Below are positions 8,762 to 17,572 of a stretch of DNA of 64,000 nucleotides, in pieces (the first letter of the stretch is position 1; every line of letters begins with the position of its first letter). The stretch comes from Mycolicibacterium holsaticum DSM 44478 = JCM 12374 (GTDB lineage: Bacteria; Actinomycetota; Actinomycetes; Mycobacteriales; Mycobacteriaceae), in assembly GCF_019645835.1 (NCBI RefSeq), contig NZ_CP080998.1, forward strand, positions 3,038,001 through 3,102,000, written 5' to 3'. A model generated the notes under the pieces. It ran no database searches, had not been told where the DNA came from, and was given only the letters and a program-made list of their open reading frames with translations. The position numbers were made by a program, and so were the translations under genes.

Positions 8762-9754
8762 CTATTCGAAGAACGAGCCGTCCAGGCCGGTGACCACCTC
8801 CGACAGCCGGCGGCGAGGTGTCGCGGGTAACGGATCGGCGTTGACCGGCGCCCACCCCACCCGCAGCATCATCTGCGGATGACCGCTGTCGCCAAAGACG
8901 TCGCTTCGCACGGCTTCTCGCGTTTCGGGAAACTCCAGCGGTTCGGTGATCGGGCAACTGGAGAGGCCCAGCGCCGTCGCGGTCAGCAGTACCAGACTGG
9001 TCGCCTCACCGGCGCGCAACCGGGACAGGCTGCTGTCGTCCTCGGTGCCCAGGGCCAGCACCGCCGCGCTGTCTTCGGTCGCTTCGGCGTCGGTCGGTTG
9101 CGCCAACGCAGGCCCGGCAAACACCCGGCCGGGTATCGGTGACAGCGGATCCGACGGCGGCGTGTTGCGTGCCGGCACGCCCGACACGGCGCCGTAACGT
9201 CCGCTCCAGGTGGCCAACTCGGTGAGGTAGTCCTCATCGAGGGCGTGTCGCCAGGCCGCCTCCGCCACCACGCCCTGAAGCTTCGGCAGCGCCTCGACCT
9301 GTCGCAACATCACACCCGCGCGCGCGGCGCGCGAGCCCATCAACGCGATATCGGCCGCCGGCACCGGCCACCAGCTGTAGAGGCGCCGATCGGTGCGCCG
9401 CCGGGGTATCGCCGCGGCGAGCATGACGTCGAGTTCCGAGGCCGTGTGCCGGTGCAACTCGATGGCGGCCAGATGCGTAGGGTGCAGCGGGTCGGGCAAC
9501 CGGTGGATCTTCGCCTGCCAGCCCAGCGCCGCGAACGCGACCACGGCGTGATGCAGTGCGGCTCCACAGCTCAACAGCAGATCGCGGCTGTCCGGGTCGG
9601 TGCTCGGCAAGTGCCGTTCGGTGTCTGCGTACAGATGCAGCGTCGAGTCGCCCACCCGCCACCGCCACGGTTGGGTGTTGTGGATCGACGGCGCCCGCAC
9701 GGCCAGCGACAGGGCCGTGTGGATCGTTCGATGATCAGGGAAGCGGGTGTTCAT
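8762..9754 (-). CDS. Acg-family nitroreductase-fold protein (Rv3131-like)
   Basis: A second paralogue, 330 residues. It is much closer to M. tuberculosis Rv3131 than to Acg: NTRFPDHRTIHTALSLAVRA, APSIHNTQPWRWRV, ATWSGRYGAVSGVPARN and the C-terminal LRVGWAPVNADPLPATPRR. A putative flavin-binding nitroreductase fold; enzymatic activity is uncertain for this family. The start at 9754 matches the Rv3131 N-terminus, with an ATG at 9766 also in frame. It lies 33 bp downstream of the regulator gene on the same strand and may be co-transcribed with it. A weak DosR-like site (9791-9804) also sits 43.5 bp before its start, inside the regulator's 3' end. Confidence 0.88.
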   Translation of the reverse strand: MNTRFPDHRTIHTALSLAVRAPSIHNTQPWRWRVGDSTLHLYADTERHLPSTDPDSRDLLLSCGAALHHAVVAFAALGWQAKIHRLPDPLHPTHLAAIELHRHTASELDVMLAAAIPRRRTDRRLYSWWPVPAADIALMGSRAARAGVMLRQVEALPKLQGVVAEAAWRHALDEDYLTELATWSGRYGAVSGVPARNTPPSDPLSPIPGRVFAGPALAQPTDAEATEDSAAVLALGTEDDSSLSRLRAGEATSLVLLTATALGLSSCPITEPLEFPETREAVRSDVFGDSGHPQMMLRVGWAPVNADPLPATPRRRLSEVVTGLDGSFFE

Positions 9755-9787
9755 GCTTCCCAGCATCGCGATCCGAGCAAATACCGG

Positions 9788-10471
9788 CTAGGGAACAAAG
9801 TCACTCGCGACGGGGGACTTCGTCGATGCGGTGAGGTGGGCCACGCACAGATCGGGTTCGACGAACGGCTCGAGCTTCTCGACTGTCACCGGCGCGTCCC
9901 ACGCCTCCAAGGCGCCGCGCATCAGCCCCAGGTGTACCGGGCAGACGACGTCGGACCCGCCCTCGGCCAGCTCCAAGAACGGGCAGTGCCGCAGGCCGAC
10001 CTGCTGTTTTCCACTGACCGTGCGTAACCGCGGGGCGAAGCCGAGTTCGTCGAGGAACTTGACCAGCCGGCGGGCCGACTGGTTGGCGCTGATCGCGGTG
10101 CGGTCGTCGCGCCCGGCGATCCGGCGTGCCCACGCGCGCCCGGCGCTGGCGGCCTTGGCCGCCGGGTTGCGCTGACCGGCCAGGCTCATCAGCAGGATCT
10201 CGGCGAGCACCTGGTAGCGCCGCGGACCGCCGGGGTCCATGCGGTGCACGGCGCGAAACATCAGCGGCGGGCGGCCCGGGCCGCGCCGGTCGGGTTCGAC
10301 CCGTTCGGCGCGACCGTCGCCGACCAGGGTGTCGAGGTGGAAACGGACCGTGTTGGGGTGCACGCCGAGGCCGTCGGCGATCGCGACGATCGTCATCGGC
10401 TCGCTCGTGGCGCGCAACGCCGCCAGCACCTCTTCACGACGGCCGGCGACCCGGTCGCCCTTTTCAGACAT
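9788..10471 (-). CDS. Helix-turn-helix regulator with three C-terminal cysteines (SufR-like, possible Fe-S sensor)
   Basis: A 227-residue regulator. The N-terminal winged helix-turn-helix spans residues 13-75 (IADGLGVHPNTVRFHLDTLV, then the wing GPGRPPLMFRAV), as in the ArsR/DeoR-like SufR group. The C-terminal half keeps cysteines C163 (LRHCPF), C177 (VVCPVH) and C209 (DLCVAH). This spacing recalls the cluster ligands of mycobacterial SufR, so it may sense iron-sulfur status, NO or oxygen; that is inference. It is divergent from the DUF2249 gene across an AT-rich 52-bp gap, a likely auto-regulated operator. It is not SufR itself: there is no suf operon nearby, and the neighbours are nitrate-respiration and hypoxia genes. 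Confidence 0.8.
   Translation of the reverse strand: MSEKGDRVAGRREEVLAALRATSEPMTIVAIADGLGVHPNTVRFHLDTLVGDGRAERVEPDRRGPGRPPLMFRAVHRMDPGGPRRYQVLAEILLMSLAGQRNPAAKAASAGRAWARRIAGRDDRTAISANQSARRLVKFLDELGFAPRLRTVSGKQQVGLRHCPFLELAEGGSDVVCPVHLGLMRGALEAWDAPVTVEKLEPFVEPDLCVAHLTASTKSPVASDFVP
9791..9804 (-). promoter_or_regulatory. Weak candidate DosR box before the Rv3131-like gene
   Basis: The plus strand reads GGGAACAAAGTCAC, with 10 or 11 of 14 bases fitting the DosR core depending on strand. It is only notable because its centre is 43.5 bp from the ATG at 9754, the same spacing as the better boxes. It lies within the last codons of the upstream regulator gene. Confidence 0.28.
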
Positions 10472-10479
10472 GCACTAGA

Positions 10480-10505
10480 GTTTATACAAATCTATTAGTA
10501 ATAAC
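10480..10505. promoter_or_regulatory. AT-rich operator/promoter between the Fe-S-type regulator and DUF2249
   Basis: This stretch is strikingly AT-rich for the genome. It contains a perfect palindrome TATTAGTAATA (10493-10503) and a wider imperfect inverted pair GTTTAT/ATAAC (10480-10485, 10501-10505). It is the natural place for both divergent promoters and for binding by the regulator. GGAGG at 10510-10514 serves as ribosome site for DUF2249. Confidence 0.45.
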
Positions 10506-10523
10506 TACGGAGGTGGAAGCTCG

Positions 10524-10745
10524 ATGAGCGAACTCGATGTGCGGCAACTACGCAAGCCGCAAAAGCATCCAACCATATTCGCCGCCTATCGAGAGCTTCC
10601 CCATGGTGATTCGTTCGTCCTGGTGAACAACCACGACCCCAAGCACCTGCACGAGGAGTTCGAGGCGGACTACTCCGGCAGCTACAGCTGGGAATACGTG
10701 GAGTCCGGCCCGACGGTGTGGCGCATCCGCATCGGCAAGCCCTGA
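10524..10745 (+). CDS. DUF2249 domain protein
   Basis: A 73-residue single-domain protein with the DUF2249 pattern: LDVRQL near the start, then HPTIFAAYRELPHGDSFVLV, NNHDPKHLHEEF and the ending WRIRIGKP. The fold is a small SirA/TusA-like alpha-beta domain whose biochemical role is not established. DUF2249 genes tend to occur near denitrification and nitric-oxide genes, which agrees with this location beside nar and nirK. GGAGG precedes the ATG by about nine bases. It converges on narI with a 16-bp gap and shares its promoter region with the cysteine-containing regulator. Confidence 0.85.
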   Translation: MSELDVRQLRKPQKHPTIFAAYRELPHGDSFVLVNNHDPKHLHEEFEADYSGSYSWEYVESGPTVWRIRIGKP

Positions 10746-10761
10746 GGCCCGCAGGCCGCTG

Positions 10762-11490
10762 TCACCATCCGCGGCGTTGCGGATGCGATCCCACCAACTC
10801 GCCCTTACCCGCGACGTCGCGGCTGCGGTACACGATGTAGGGCCGGAACAGGTAGGCGACCGGCGCGCTGAACACGTGCACGAGCCGGGTGAACGGCCAC
10901 AGGCAGAACAGCACCAACGCGATCATCACGTGGATGTGGAACCACAACGGCGCGGTGGCCATCAGGTCTCCCCGCGGCTGCAGTATCCAGATCGACCGGA
11001 ACCACGGTGACACCGACTCGCGGTAATCATGTTCGGCACCAACGGGTGTGGCCCCGATCAGCGTGCAGGCCAGCCCGGCCACGATGGCCAGCACCAGCAC
11101 CGCGTACATCACCTTGTCGTTGACCGTGGTGGCCAGGAACACCGGCCCGGTGGTGCGACGCCGGTACACCAGCAGTGCGATGCCGCCCAGCGTGGTGATC
11201 CCGGCGATCGCGCCGAGCACCATGGCCTGCAGGTGGTAGATGTGGTCGCTCATGATCAGGTCGGTCCACGATTCGGGGATCACCAGGCCGATGATGTGCC
11301 CGACGATGACGACCAGGATGCCGAAGTGAAACATCGGGCTGCCGATGCGCAGCAGTCGCGACTCGTAGAGCTGTGACGAGCGCGTGGTCCAGCCGAACTT
11401 GTCGTAGCGGTACCGCCACCATGTTCCGATTGCGACGACGGCCAACGTCACGTACGGCACGACGTCCCAGAAGATCACCCAACCCGACAT
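10762..11490 (-). CDS. narI: Respiratory nitrate reductase gamma subunit (cytochrome b)
   Basis: The 242-residue membrane anchor that takes electrons from menaquinol through two b haems to NarH. It has about five membrane helices. The four haem-ligand histidines known from E. coli NarI are all in place: H55 and H65 in the second helix region (FHFGILVVIVGH), H187 and H205 in the last (FHIHVMIALVLFCLWPFTRL, then VHVF). It is the last gene of the long minus-strand run; the narJ stop is one base upstream of this ATG. Confidence 0.96.
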   Translation of the reverse strand: MSGWVIFWDVVPYVTLAVVAIGTWWRYRYDKFGWTTRSSQLYESRLLRIGSPMFHFGILVVIVGHIIGLVIPESWTDLIMSDHIYHLQAMVLGAIAGITTLGGIALLVYRRRTTGPVFLATTVNDKVMYAVLVLAIVAGLACTLIGATPVGAEHDYRESVSPWFRSIWILQPRGDLMATAPLWFHIHVMIALVLFCLWPFTRLVHVFSAPVAYLFRPYIVYRSRDVAGKGELVGSHPQRRGW

Positions 11491-11491
11491 G

Positions 11492-12178
11492 TCAGCGAGC
11501 TCCTTCAGTCGCGCTCAGTTCGATACCCGCCCCTGCTCGCCGCGGCGGCACGGTCAACGTGAAAGGTTCCAGCCCAACGGCTTCGGCCGGTGGACCGGCC
11601 TCAGCGAGCCGCTGAGCGCGCCGGGCCTCCTGATCGGTCGGTTCCGGCAGCGTGTGACGCACCGCGGCGACGGCGTGCGCGTAGGGTGAGTCGGCGTCGT
11701 TGAGCGACGTGTGGAGCACGTCGATCGGTACGCGGTGATCCACCAACAGCCGGCGCCCGCCCACCGGGTCGACGGTCGCCGCGAACTCCAGCACCACCGG
11801 CAGGTAGTCGGGGGCTTCTGCGCACGGCGGTGGCACGCCGGCATCGCGGTAGGCGTTGTTGAACGCCAGCATGTGATGCCCGCGGTTACGGGTGTCACCT
11901 GCGGTCCAGTACGTCAGGTACATCGTCGAGGAGCGCCGCAGGTCGAAGGTTTCGACGTACTGGGCGGCCACGCTGGTCCAATCGCCGTCACGCAGCGCCG
12001 CGGCGGTGCGGCCCAGCAGCGCCGCCGCCGGATCACCGATGTGTGCCAGCATTTCGTCGACGGTGTGCAGACGCTGCGCACAGTGGTCGTCGGGATAGCA
12101 CAGCAGCAACGACGCCGCCTGCCACACCAACCGGTCGGCCAGCGCCACCGAATTCGATTTGCGGCCGGGGATTCTCAT
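11492..12178 (-). CDS. narJ: Nitrate reductase molybdenum cofactor assembly chaperone
   Basis: A 228-residue cytoplasmic TorD/NarJ-family chaperone that holds apo-NarGH while the Mo-bis-MGD cofactor is inserted. Typical segments are QAASLLLCYPDD near the N-terminus, YVETFDLRRSSTMYLTYWTA, and APDYLPVVLEF. It overlaps the narH stop by 4 bp (ATGA) and ends one base before narI, so it is tightly coupled within the operon. Confidence 0.95.
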   Translation of the reverse strand: MRIPGRKSNSVALADRLVWQAASLLLCYPDDHCAQRLHTVDEMLAHIGDPAAALLGRTAAALRDGDWTSVAAQYVETFDLRRSSTMYLTYWTAGDTRNRGHHMLAFNNAYRDAGVPPPCAEAPDYLPVVLEFAATVDPVGGRRLLVDHRVPIDVLHTSLNDADSPYAHAVAAVRHTLPEPTDQEARRAQRLAEAGPPAEAVGLEPFTLTVPPRRAGAGIELSATEGAR

Positions 12179-13830
12179 TCCCCACCTCCCCCGTCGGGGA
12201 ACAGCCCCGACGGAACGCCGCGGCCGTCCCAGTTGAGCAGGTTGAGCCGGGACGGACGCTCTGCGTTGGCGGCCATGCCGTCGCTGGTCTGGCGGTGCCG
12301 GAGGGCGTGGAACGTCTCGACCGCCACCGGTACCGGGCCGCCGCTGGCCTCGCCGAACGGGCCCGACTCGTACATTCCCGGGCCACCCTCGAACGACAGC
12401 GAGCAGCCGGTCTCCTCCGGCGGGTGCTGTTCGTCGACGGCGTACGCGGTCGGGATGACGTAGCGTTCTTCGTATTTCGCCAACGCCAGCAGCCGGTACA
12501 TCGCATACATCTGTTCTTCGGTCATCCCGACCGCTTCGGGGATGTGCGGCTGCGTCTCGCGGCCGAGGTTGATGTCGCGCATGTAGGAGCGCATCGCGGC
12601 CAGCCGGCGCAGGACACCCTCGACGACGTCGGTGTCCCCCGCGGTGAACAGCCCGGCCAGATACTGCATCGGGATGCGCAGCGCCTGCAGCGCGCCGAAC
12701 AGGTTGCCGAGTTCCTCACCGTCGTGGCCGTCGCGGGCAACCGCGTCGACCACCGGTGACAACGGCGGGATGTACCACACCATAGGCATCGTGCGGTACT
12801 CCGGATGCAGCGGCAGCGCAACCTGATACGTGTGGATCAGCGCGTAGACCGGCGAGCGTTGCGCGGCTTCGATCCATTCGTCGGAGATCCCCTCGGCGTG
12901 CGCCCCAGCGATCACCTCGGGGTCGTTGGGGTCCAGCAGGATCGACTTCTGCGCCTCGTACAGGTCGGTGTCGTGTTCGACCGTTGCGGCTTCCAGCACC
13001 CGGTCCACGTCGTAGAGCACCACACCGAGATAACGCAGCCGGCCCACGCACGTCTCAGAACACACCGTCGGCATCCCGACCTCGATGCGCGGATAGCAAA
13101 ACGTGCACTTCTCGGCCTTGCCGGTCTTGTGGTTGAAATACATCTTCTTGTACGGGCATCCCGACACGCACATCCGCCAGCCCCGGCAGCGGTCCTGGTC
13201 GACGAGCACAATGCCGTCCTCGCTGCGCTTGTACATCGCTCCGGACGGGCACGACGCCACGCACGACGGGTTGAGGCAGTGCTCGCAGATGCGCGGCAGG
13301 AAGAACATGAACGTCTGCTCGAGTTCGAGCTGTACCTTCTCGCTGACCTGTTTGAGCACCGGATCGCCAGGCACGATCTCCGGGGAGCCGCCGAGGTCGT
13401 CGTCCCAGTTTGCCGACCACGAGATGTCCATCGGCTCACCGCTGATCAGGCTGCGCGGCGGCGCCACCGGCATCTGGTCCGACAGCGGGGCGGACATCAG
13501 GTTGTCGTAGTCATAGGTCCACGGCTCGTAGTAGTCCGAGATGTTCGGCATCTTCGGGTTGGCGAAGATGCGCAGCAGCTTCGACAGCCGGCCCCCGTCG
13601 CGCAGCCGCAGCCTGCCCTTCCGGTCGCGGACCCACCCGCCCCGCCAGCGCTCCTGGTCTTCGTACTGTCGCGGATAGCCCTGTCCGGGCCGGGTTTCGA
13701 CGTTGTTGAACCAGACGTACTCGGTGCCGGGCCGGTTCGTCCATGCCTGCTTGCAGGTCACCGAACAAGTGTGGCAACCAATGCATTTGTCCAGGTTCAT
13801 CACCATGGCCATCTGCGCCATCACCTTCAT
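12175..13830 (-). CDS. narH: Respiratory nitrate reductase beta subunit (iron-sulfur)
   Basis: A 551-residue electron-transfer subunit with one [3Fe-4S] and three [4Fe-4S] clusters. Ligand groups: C16, C19, C22 and C26 (CIGCHTCSVTC); C182, C185, C190 and C194 (CEHCLNPSC, then C194); C215, C221 and C225, with Trp218 in the fourth position as is usual for the [3Fe-4S] site; C242, C245, C257 and C261. The N-terminus MKVMAQMAMVMNLDKCIGCH matches the family start. There is a 34-bp gap after narG and a 4-bp overlap with narJ. Confidence 0.97.
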   Translation of the reverse strand: MKVMAQMAMVMNLDKCIGCHTCSVTCKQAWTNRPGTEYVWFNNVETRPGQGYPRQYEDQERWRGGWVRDRKGRLRLRDGGRLSKLLRIFANPKMPNISDYYEPWTYDYDNLMSAPLSDQMPVAPPRSLISGEPMDISWSANWDDDLGGSPEIVPGDPVLKQVSEKVQLELEQTFMFFLPRICEHCLNPSCVASCPSGAMYKRSEDGIVLVDQDRCRGWRMCVSGCPYKKMYFNHKTGKAEKCTFCYPRIEVGMPTVCSETCVGRLRYLGVVLYDVDRVLEAATVEHDTDLYEAQKSILLDPNDPEVIAGAHAEGISDEWIEAAQRSPVYALIHTYQVALPLHPEYRTMPMVWYIPPLSPVVDAVARDGHDGEELGNLFGALQALRIPMQYLAGLFTAGDTDVVEGVLRRLAAMRSYMRDINLGRETQPHIPEAVGMTEEQMYAMYRLLALAKYEERYVIPTAYAVDEQHPPEETGCSLSFEGGPGMYESGPFGEASGGPVPVAVETFHALRHRQTSDGMAANAERPSRLNLLNWDGRGVPSGLFPDGGGGE

Positions 13831-13864
13831 AGGACGCCTCGCTCTCCACGTTTGGCTCCGCGCA

Positions 13865-16800
13865 TCAAAAGACCACCTTCTGGCTTCGCCGCCGCACCAC
13901 CGTCACCTCGTCACGCTGATTACCGGTCGGGCCGAGATAGTTGAACGCGAACGCGTTCTGCGCGTATCCCCCGGCCAGATGGCTCGGTTTGATCAGCAGC
14001 CTCGTCAACGAGTTGTGGATGCCACCGCGCTTGCCGGTGGTCTCGGAGAGCGGCACGTCGATGGTGCGCTCCTGCACGTGGTAGACGAACACCACCCCGT
14101 CGGGCATCCGGTGGCTGACGATCGCCCGACACACCAGCACACCGTTGCGATTGACCGCTTCCACCCATTCGTTGTCTGCCACACCGACCTTCGCGGCGTC
14201 ACCGGGGCTCATCCACATCGTCGGCCCGCCGCGTGACAGCGACAGCATCAGCAGGTTGTCCTGATACTCCGAGTGGATCGACCACTTGGAGTGCGGCGTG
14301 AGGTAACGCACCGTCAGGCCCACCCCTTCCACGCCCTCCGAACCGACGTGCGGTTCGCCGAACAGCCGGTTCATGTCCAGCGGGGGCCGGTAGATCGGCA
14401 ACTGCTCCCCGAGCTCTTCGAGCCAATCGTGGTCGAGGTAGAAGTGCATGCGGCCGGTCAGCGTGTGAAACGGCTTGAGCTCCTCGATGTTGACGCTGAA
14501 CGGCGCGTACCGGCGACCGCCGGTTTCACTGCCCGACCATTCCGGGCTGGTGATCACCGGAACCGGGCGGGCCTGCGTGTCGGCGAAGGTGATCCGGCGT
14601 TCCTCGCTGCCTTCGGCCAGATGCGCCAGCTGCCGGCCGGTGCGCCGCTCGAGGTCACGGAAGCCGTCGACCGCGAGGCGACCGTTGGTGGTACCCGACA
14701 GGGCCAGGATCACCTCGGCCATCCGTTCGGCGGAAGTGATCGCCGGGCGCCCTTGGGCTACACCGGAATCCATCACCCCGAACTTGGCGGCCAGTTCGTC
14801 GACCTCCTTGTCGGGATGGAACGTGACGCCCTTGGTCGTCATCCCGAGGCGGTCCACGAGCGGGCCCAGCGTCAGCCATTTGTCGATGACGGCGGGGTAG
14901 TCACGGTCGACCACGGCCAACGGGCCCATCGTCTTACCCGGCACCGGAGTCTCCCCGGTGGCGCGCCAATCCCGTTCGGTGCCACCGGGGTACGCCATCG
15001 CCCCGGGGGTGTCGTGTTGCATGGCCCCCATCACCACGTCAGTGCGCTTGCCGAGGTGTTTGACCGCCAGCGCGCTGAACGCCCTGGCGATCGCCCCGAA
15101 CGCCTCGTAGTCGGACCTGGTTTCCCACGGCGGGTCGATCGCGGGGCTGAACGCGTGCACGTACGGATGCATGTCGGTGCTCGACAGGTCGTATTTCTCG
15201 TACCAGGTGGCCGCGGGCAGCACCACATCGGAGAGCAAGGTGGTCGATGTCATCCGGAAGTCGATCGACATCAGCAGGTCCAGCTTGCCCTCCGGGACAT
15301 CCTCGGTCCAGGTAATACCGTTGGGGCGCAAGCTGTCCGGTGCCGGATCGGCTTGCAGGTTCGAGTCGGTGCCGAGCAGGTGCCGCAGGAAGTACTCGTT
15401 GCCCTTACTCGACGAGCCGAGCAGGTTGGAGCGCCACACGCTGAGCACCCGCGGCCAGTTCTGCGGGTTGTCCGGGTCGGTGACGGCCAGCTTGAGCTGA
15501 CCCGACGCCAGCTGCTGCGCGATGTAGTCGCCGATGTCCTGTCCGGCCTCCCGCGCGTCGTCGGCCACGTCCAGGCTGGACCGGTCGAACTGCGGATAAA
15601 ACGGACTCCACCCCATCGCCGACGCCGAGGCCAGCACGTCCATCGTATGGCGGTCTTTGAACCGGCCGCGTCCCGTCGGGCTGGCCAGCGCGTCGGCGCG
15701 GTAGCCGTCATAGCGCCACTGGTCGGTGTGCACATACCAGAACGAGGTGCCCGGCACCTGCCGCGGCGGGCGCGCCCAGTCGGTGGCCATCGCCATCGTC
15801 GCCCACCCGGTGACCGGTCGGCACTTCTCCTGGCCGACGTAGTGTGCCCAGCCGCCGCCGTTGCGCCCCATCGACCCGGTCAGCAGCAGCATCGCCAGCA
15901 CCGCACGGTAGGTCGCGTCGCCGTGGAACCACTGGCAGATGCCGGCTCCCATGATGATCATCGACCGGCCGCCGGACTCCTCGGCGTTGCGGGCGAACTC
16001 CTTGGCGACCCGAATCGCCTGGGCCGCAGACACTCCGGTGATCGGCTCCTGCCACGCTGGGGTATACGGGTTGGCGTCGTCGTCGTAGCCCGACGGCCAC
16101 TGTCCTGGCAGTCCCGGCCGGGCCACCCCGTACTGGGCCAACATCAGGTCGAAAACCGTGCACACCAGGTGCTCCCCCACCCGACGCACCGGCACACCCC
16201 GGGTCAGCGTGGCGCCCTGCCCGTCGATGCTGTCGAAGCGCGGCAGCACCACCTCGGCCACCTCACCCTGCTGGCCCGGGGACGGCGCGACCGTCAGCGC
16301 GGGCGCCAACTCGCCGAGCTCGAGGTTCCACTTGCCCACGCCGTCGTCGCCGTAGCGGAAGCCGAGCGAACCGTGCGGAACCGTGACCGTGTCGGTGGCG
16401 CCGTCGAGCAGCACCGGTTTGAACGCCGCGTTCTCCTGTCCGGCCTCGTGGTCGCCCAGGTCGGCCGCGGTGAGGTTCTTACCGGGCACCAGCGCGCCGT
16501 TGCGCTCCTCGAGCTTGACCAGGAAGGGCAGATCTGTGTACTGGCGCGCATAGTCGATGAAGAACGGAACCCGGTTGCGCACATAGCATTCCGTGAGGAT
16601 CACATGACCCATCGCCATGGCCAGCGCGCCGTCGGTGCCGGCCGCGCACGGCATCCACTCGTCGGCGAACTTGGTGTTGTCGGCGTAGTCGGGGCTGATC
16701 GCCACGACTTTGGTGCCGCGATACCGCACTTCGGCCATCCAGTGCGCGTCGGGGGTGCGGGTCACCGGGACGTTGGACCCCCACATCATCAGGTACGCCG

Positions 16801-17572
16801 CGTCCCACCAGTCGCCGGACTCCGGCACGTCGGTCTGGTCACCGAAGACCTGCGGTGAGGCCACCGGAAGGTCGGCGTACCAGTCGTAGAACGACGTCAT
16901 CACGCCGCCGAGCAACTCGATGAAGCGCGACCCGGCCGCGAAGGACACCATCGACATCGCCGGGATCGGCGAGAACCCGGCGACCCGGTCGGGACCGTAC
17001 GTCTTGATCGTGTGCACGTGGGCGGCCGCGATCATCTCGGTGGCCTCGGCCCAACTGACCCGCACCAACCCGCCCATACCGCGGGCCCGTTGGTACCGTC
17101 GGCGCCGCTCGGGGTCGGCTTGGATGTCGGCCCACGCCGCCACCGGATCGCGCAACCGCGCCTTGGCTTCCCGGTACATCTCGACGAGCACACCGCGGGC
17201 GTAGGGATAGCGGACACGCGTCGGCGAATAGGTGTACCAGGAGAACGCCGCCCCGCGCGGACATCCGCGCGGTTCGTATTCTGGCCGGTCCGGGCCGACC
17301 GAGGGGTAGTCGGTCTCCTGGGTCTCCCACGTGATGATGCCGTCCTTGACGTAGACCTTCCACGAGCAGGAGCCCGTGCAGTTGACGCCGTGGGTGGACC
17401 GCACGATCTTGTCGTGGCTCCAGCGGTCGCGGTAGAACACGTCGCCCTGGCGGCCGCCGCGGCGGGTGACGGTGCGGAGATCGTCGGAGAACTCGCCGGG
17501 GGTGAAGAAGCGGCCGCTGCGCGCGAGGAGTTCCTCGATCTGGCCGCCGGTGCGTGGCGGTGTGGTGGTCAT
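13865..17572 (-). CDS. narG: Respiratory nitrate reductase alpha (catalytic) subunit
   Basis: A 1235-residue Mo-bis-MGD enzyme that reduces nitrate to nitrite on the cytoplasmic side of the membrane. The FS0 cluster ligands H61, C65, C69 and C104 are present (HGVNCTGSCSW, then PRGCPRGAA), and the molybdenum-ligand aspartate is D234 in WYADLPVASP. Length equals the family norm. The ATG at 17572 overlaps the narK stop by 4 bp. The reading frame stays open for another 413 codons upstream, but that is antisense noise inside narK. No twin-arginine transport signal is seen, as expected for this cytoplasm-facing type. Confidence 0.97.
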   Translation of the reverse strand: MTTTPPRTGGQIEELLARSGRFFTPGEFSDDLRTVTRRGGRQGDVFYRDRWSHDKIVRSTHGVNCTGSCSWKVYVKDGIITWETQETDYPSVGPDRPEYEPRGCPRGAAFSWYTYSPTRVRYPYARGVLVEMYREAKARLRDPVAAWADIQADPERRRRYQRARGMGGLVRVSWAEATEMIAAAHVHTIKTYGPDRVAGFSPIPAMSMVSFAAGSRFIELLGGVMTSFYDWYADLPVASPQVFGDQTDVPESGDWWDAAYLMMWGSNVPVTRTPDAHWMAEVRYRGTKVVAISPDYADNTKFADEWMPCAAGTDGALAMAMGHVILTECYVRNRVPFFIDYARQYTDLPFLVKLEERNGALVPGKNLTAADLGDHEAGQENAAFKPVLLDGATDTVTVPHGSLGFRYGDDGVGKWNLELGELAPALTVAPSPGQQGEVAEVVLPRFDSIDGQGATLTRGVPVRRVGEHLVCTVFDLMLAQYGVARPGLPGQWPSGYDDDANPYTPAWQEPITGVSAAQAIRVAKEFARNAEESGGRSMIIMGAGICQWFHGDATYRAVLAMLLLTGSMGRNGGGWAHYVGQEKCRPVTGWATMAMATDWARPPRQVPGTSFWYVHTDQWRYDGYRADALASPTGRGRFKDRHTMDVLASASAMGWSPFYPQFDRSSLDVADDAREAGQDIGDYIAQQLASGQLKLAVTDPDNPQNWPRVLSVWRSNLLGSSSKGNEYFLRHLLGTDSNLQADPAPDSLRPNGITWTEDVPEGKLDLLMSIDFRMTSTTLLSDVVLPAATWYEKYDLSSTDMHPYVHAFSPAIDPPWETRSDYEAFGAIARAFSALAVKHLGKRTDVVMGAMQHDTPGAMAYPGGTERDWRATGETPVPGKTMGPLAVVDRDYPAVIDKWLTLGPLVDRLGMTTKGVTFHPDKEVDELAAKFGVMDSGVAQGRPAITSAERMAEVILALSGTTNGRLAVDGFRDLERRTGRQLAHLAEGSEERRITFADTQARPVPVITSPEWSGSETGGRRYAPFSVNIEELKPFHTLTGRMHFYLDHDWLEELGEQLPIYRPPLDMNRLFGEPHVGSEGVEGVGLTVRYLTPHSKWSIHSEYQDNLLMLSLSRGGPTMWMSPGDAAKVGVADNEWVEAVNRNGVLVCRAIVSHRMPDGVVFVYHVQERTIDVPLSETTGKRGGIHNSLTRLLIKPSHLAGGYAQNAFAFNYLGPTGNQRDEVTVVRRRSQKVVF

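Noticed and set aside
14273..16858. An 861-codon open frame on the plus strand
   Set aside because: It lies wholly antisense to narG, is His/Arg/Val-rich shadow sequence and shows no recognisable domain.
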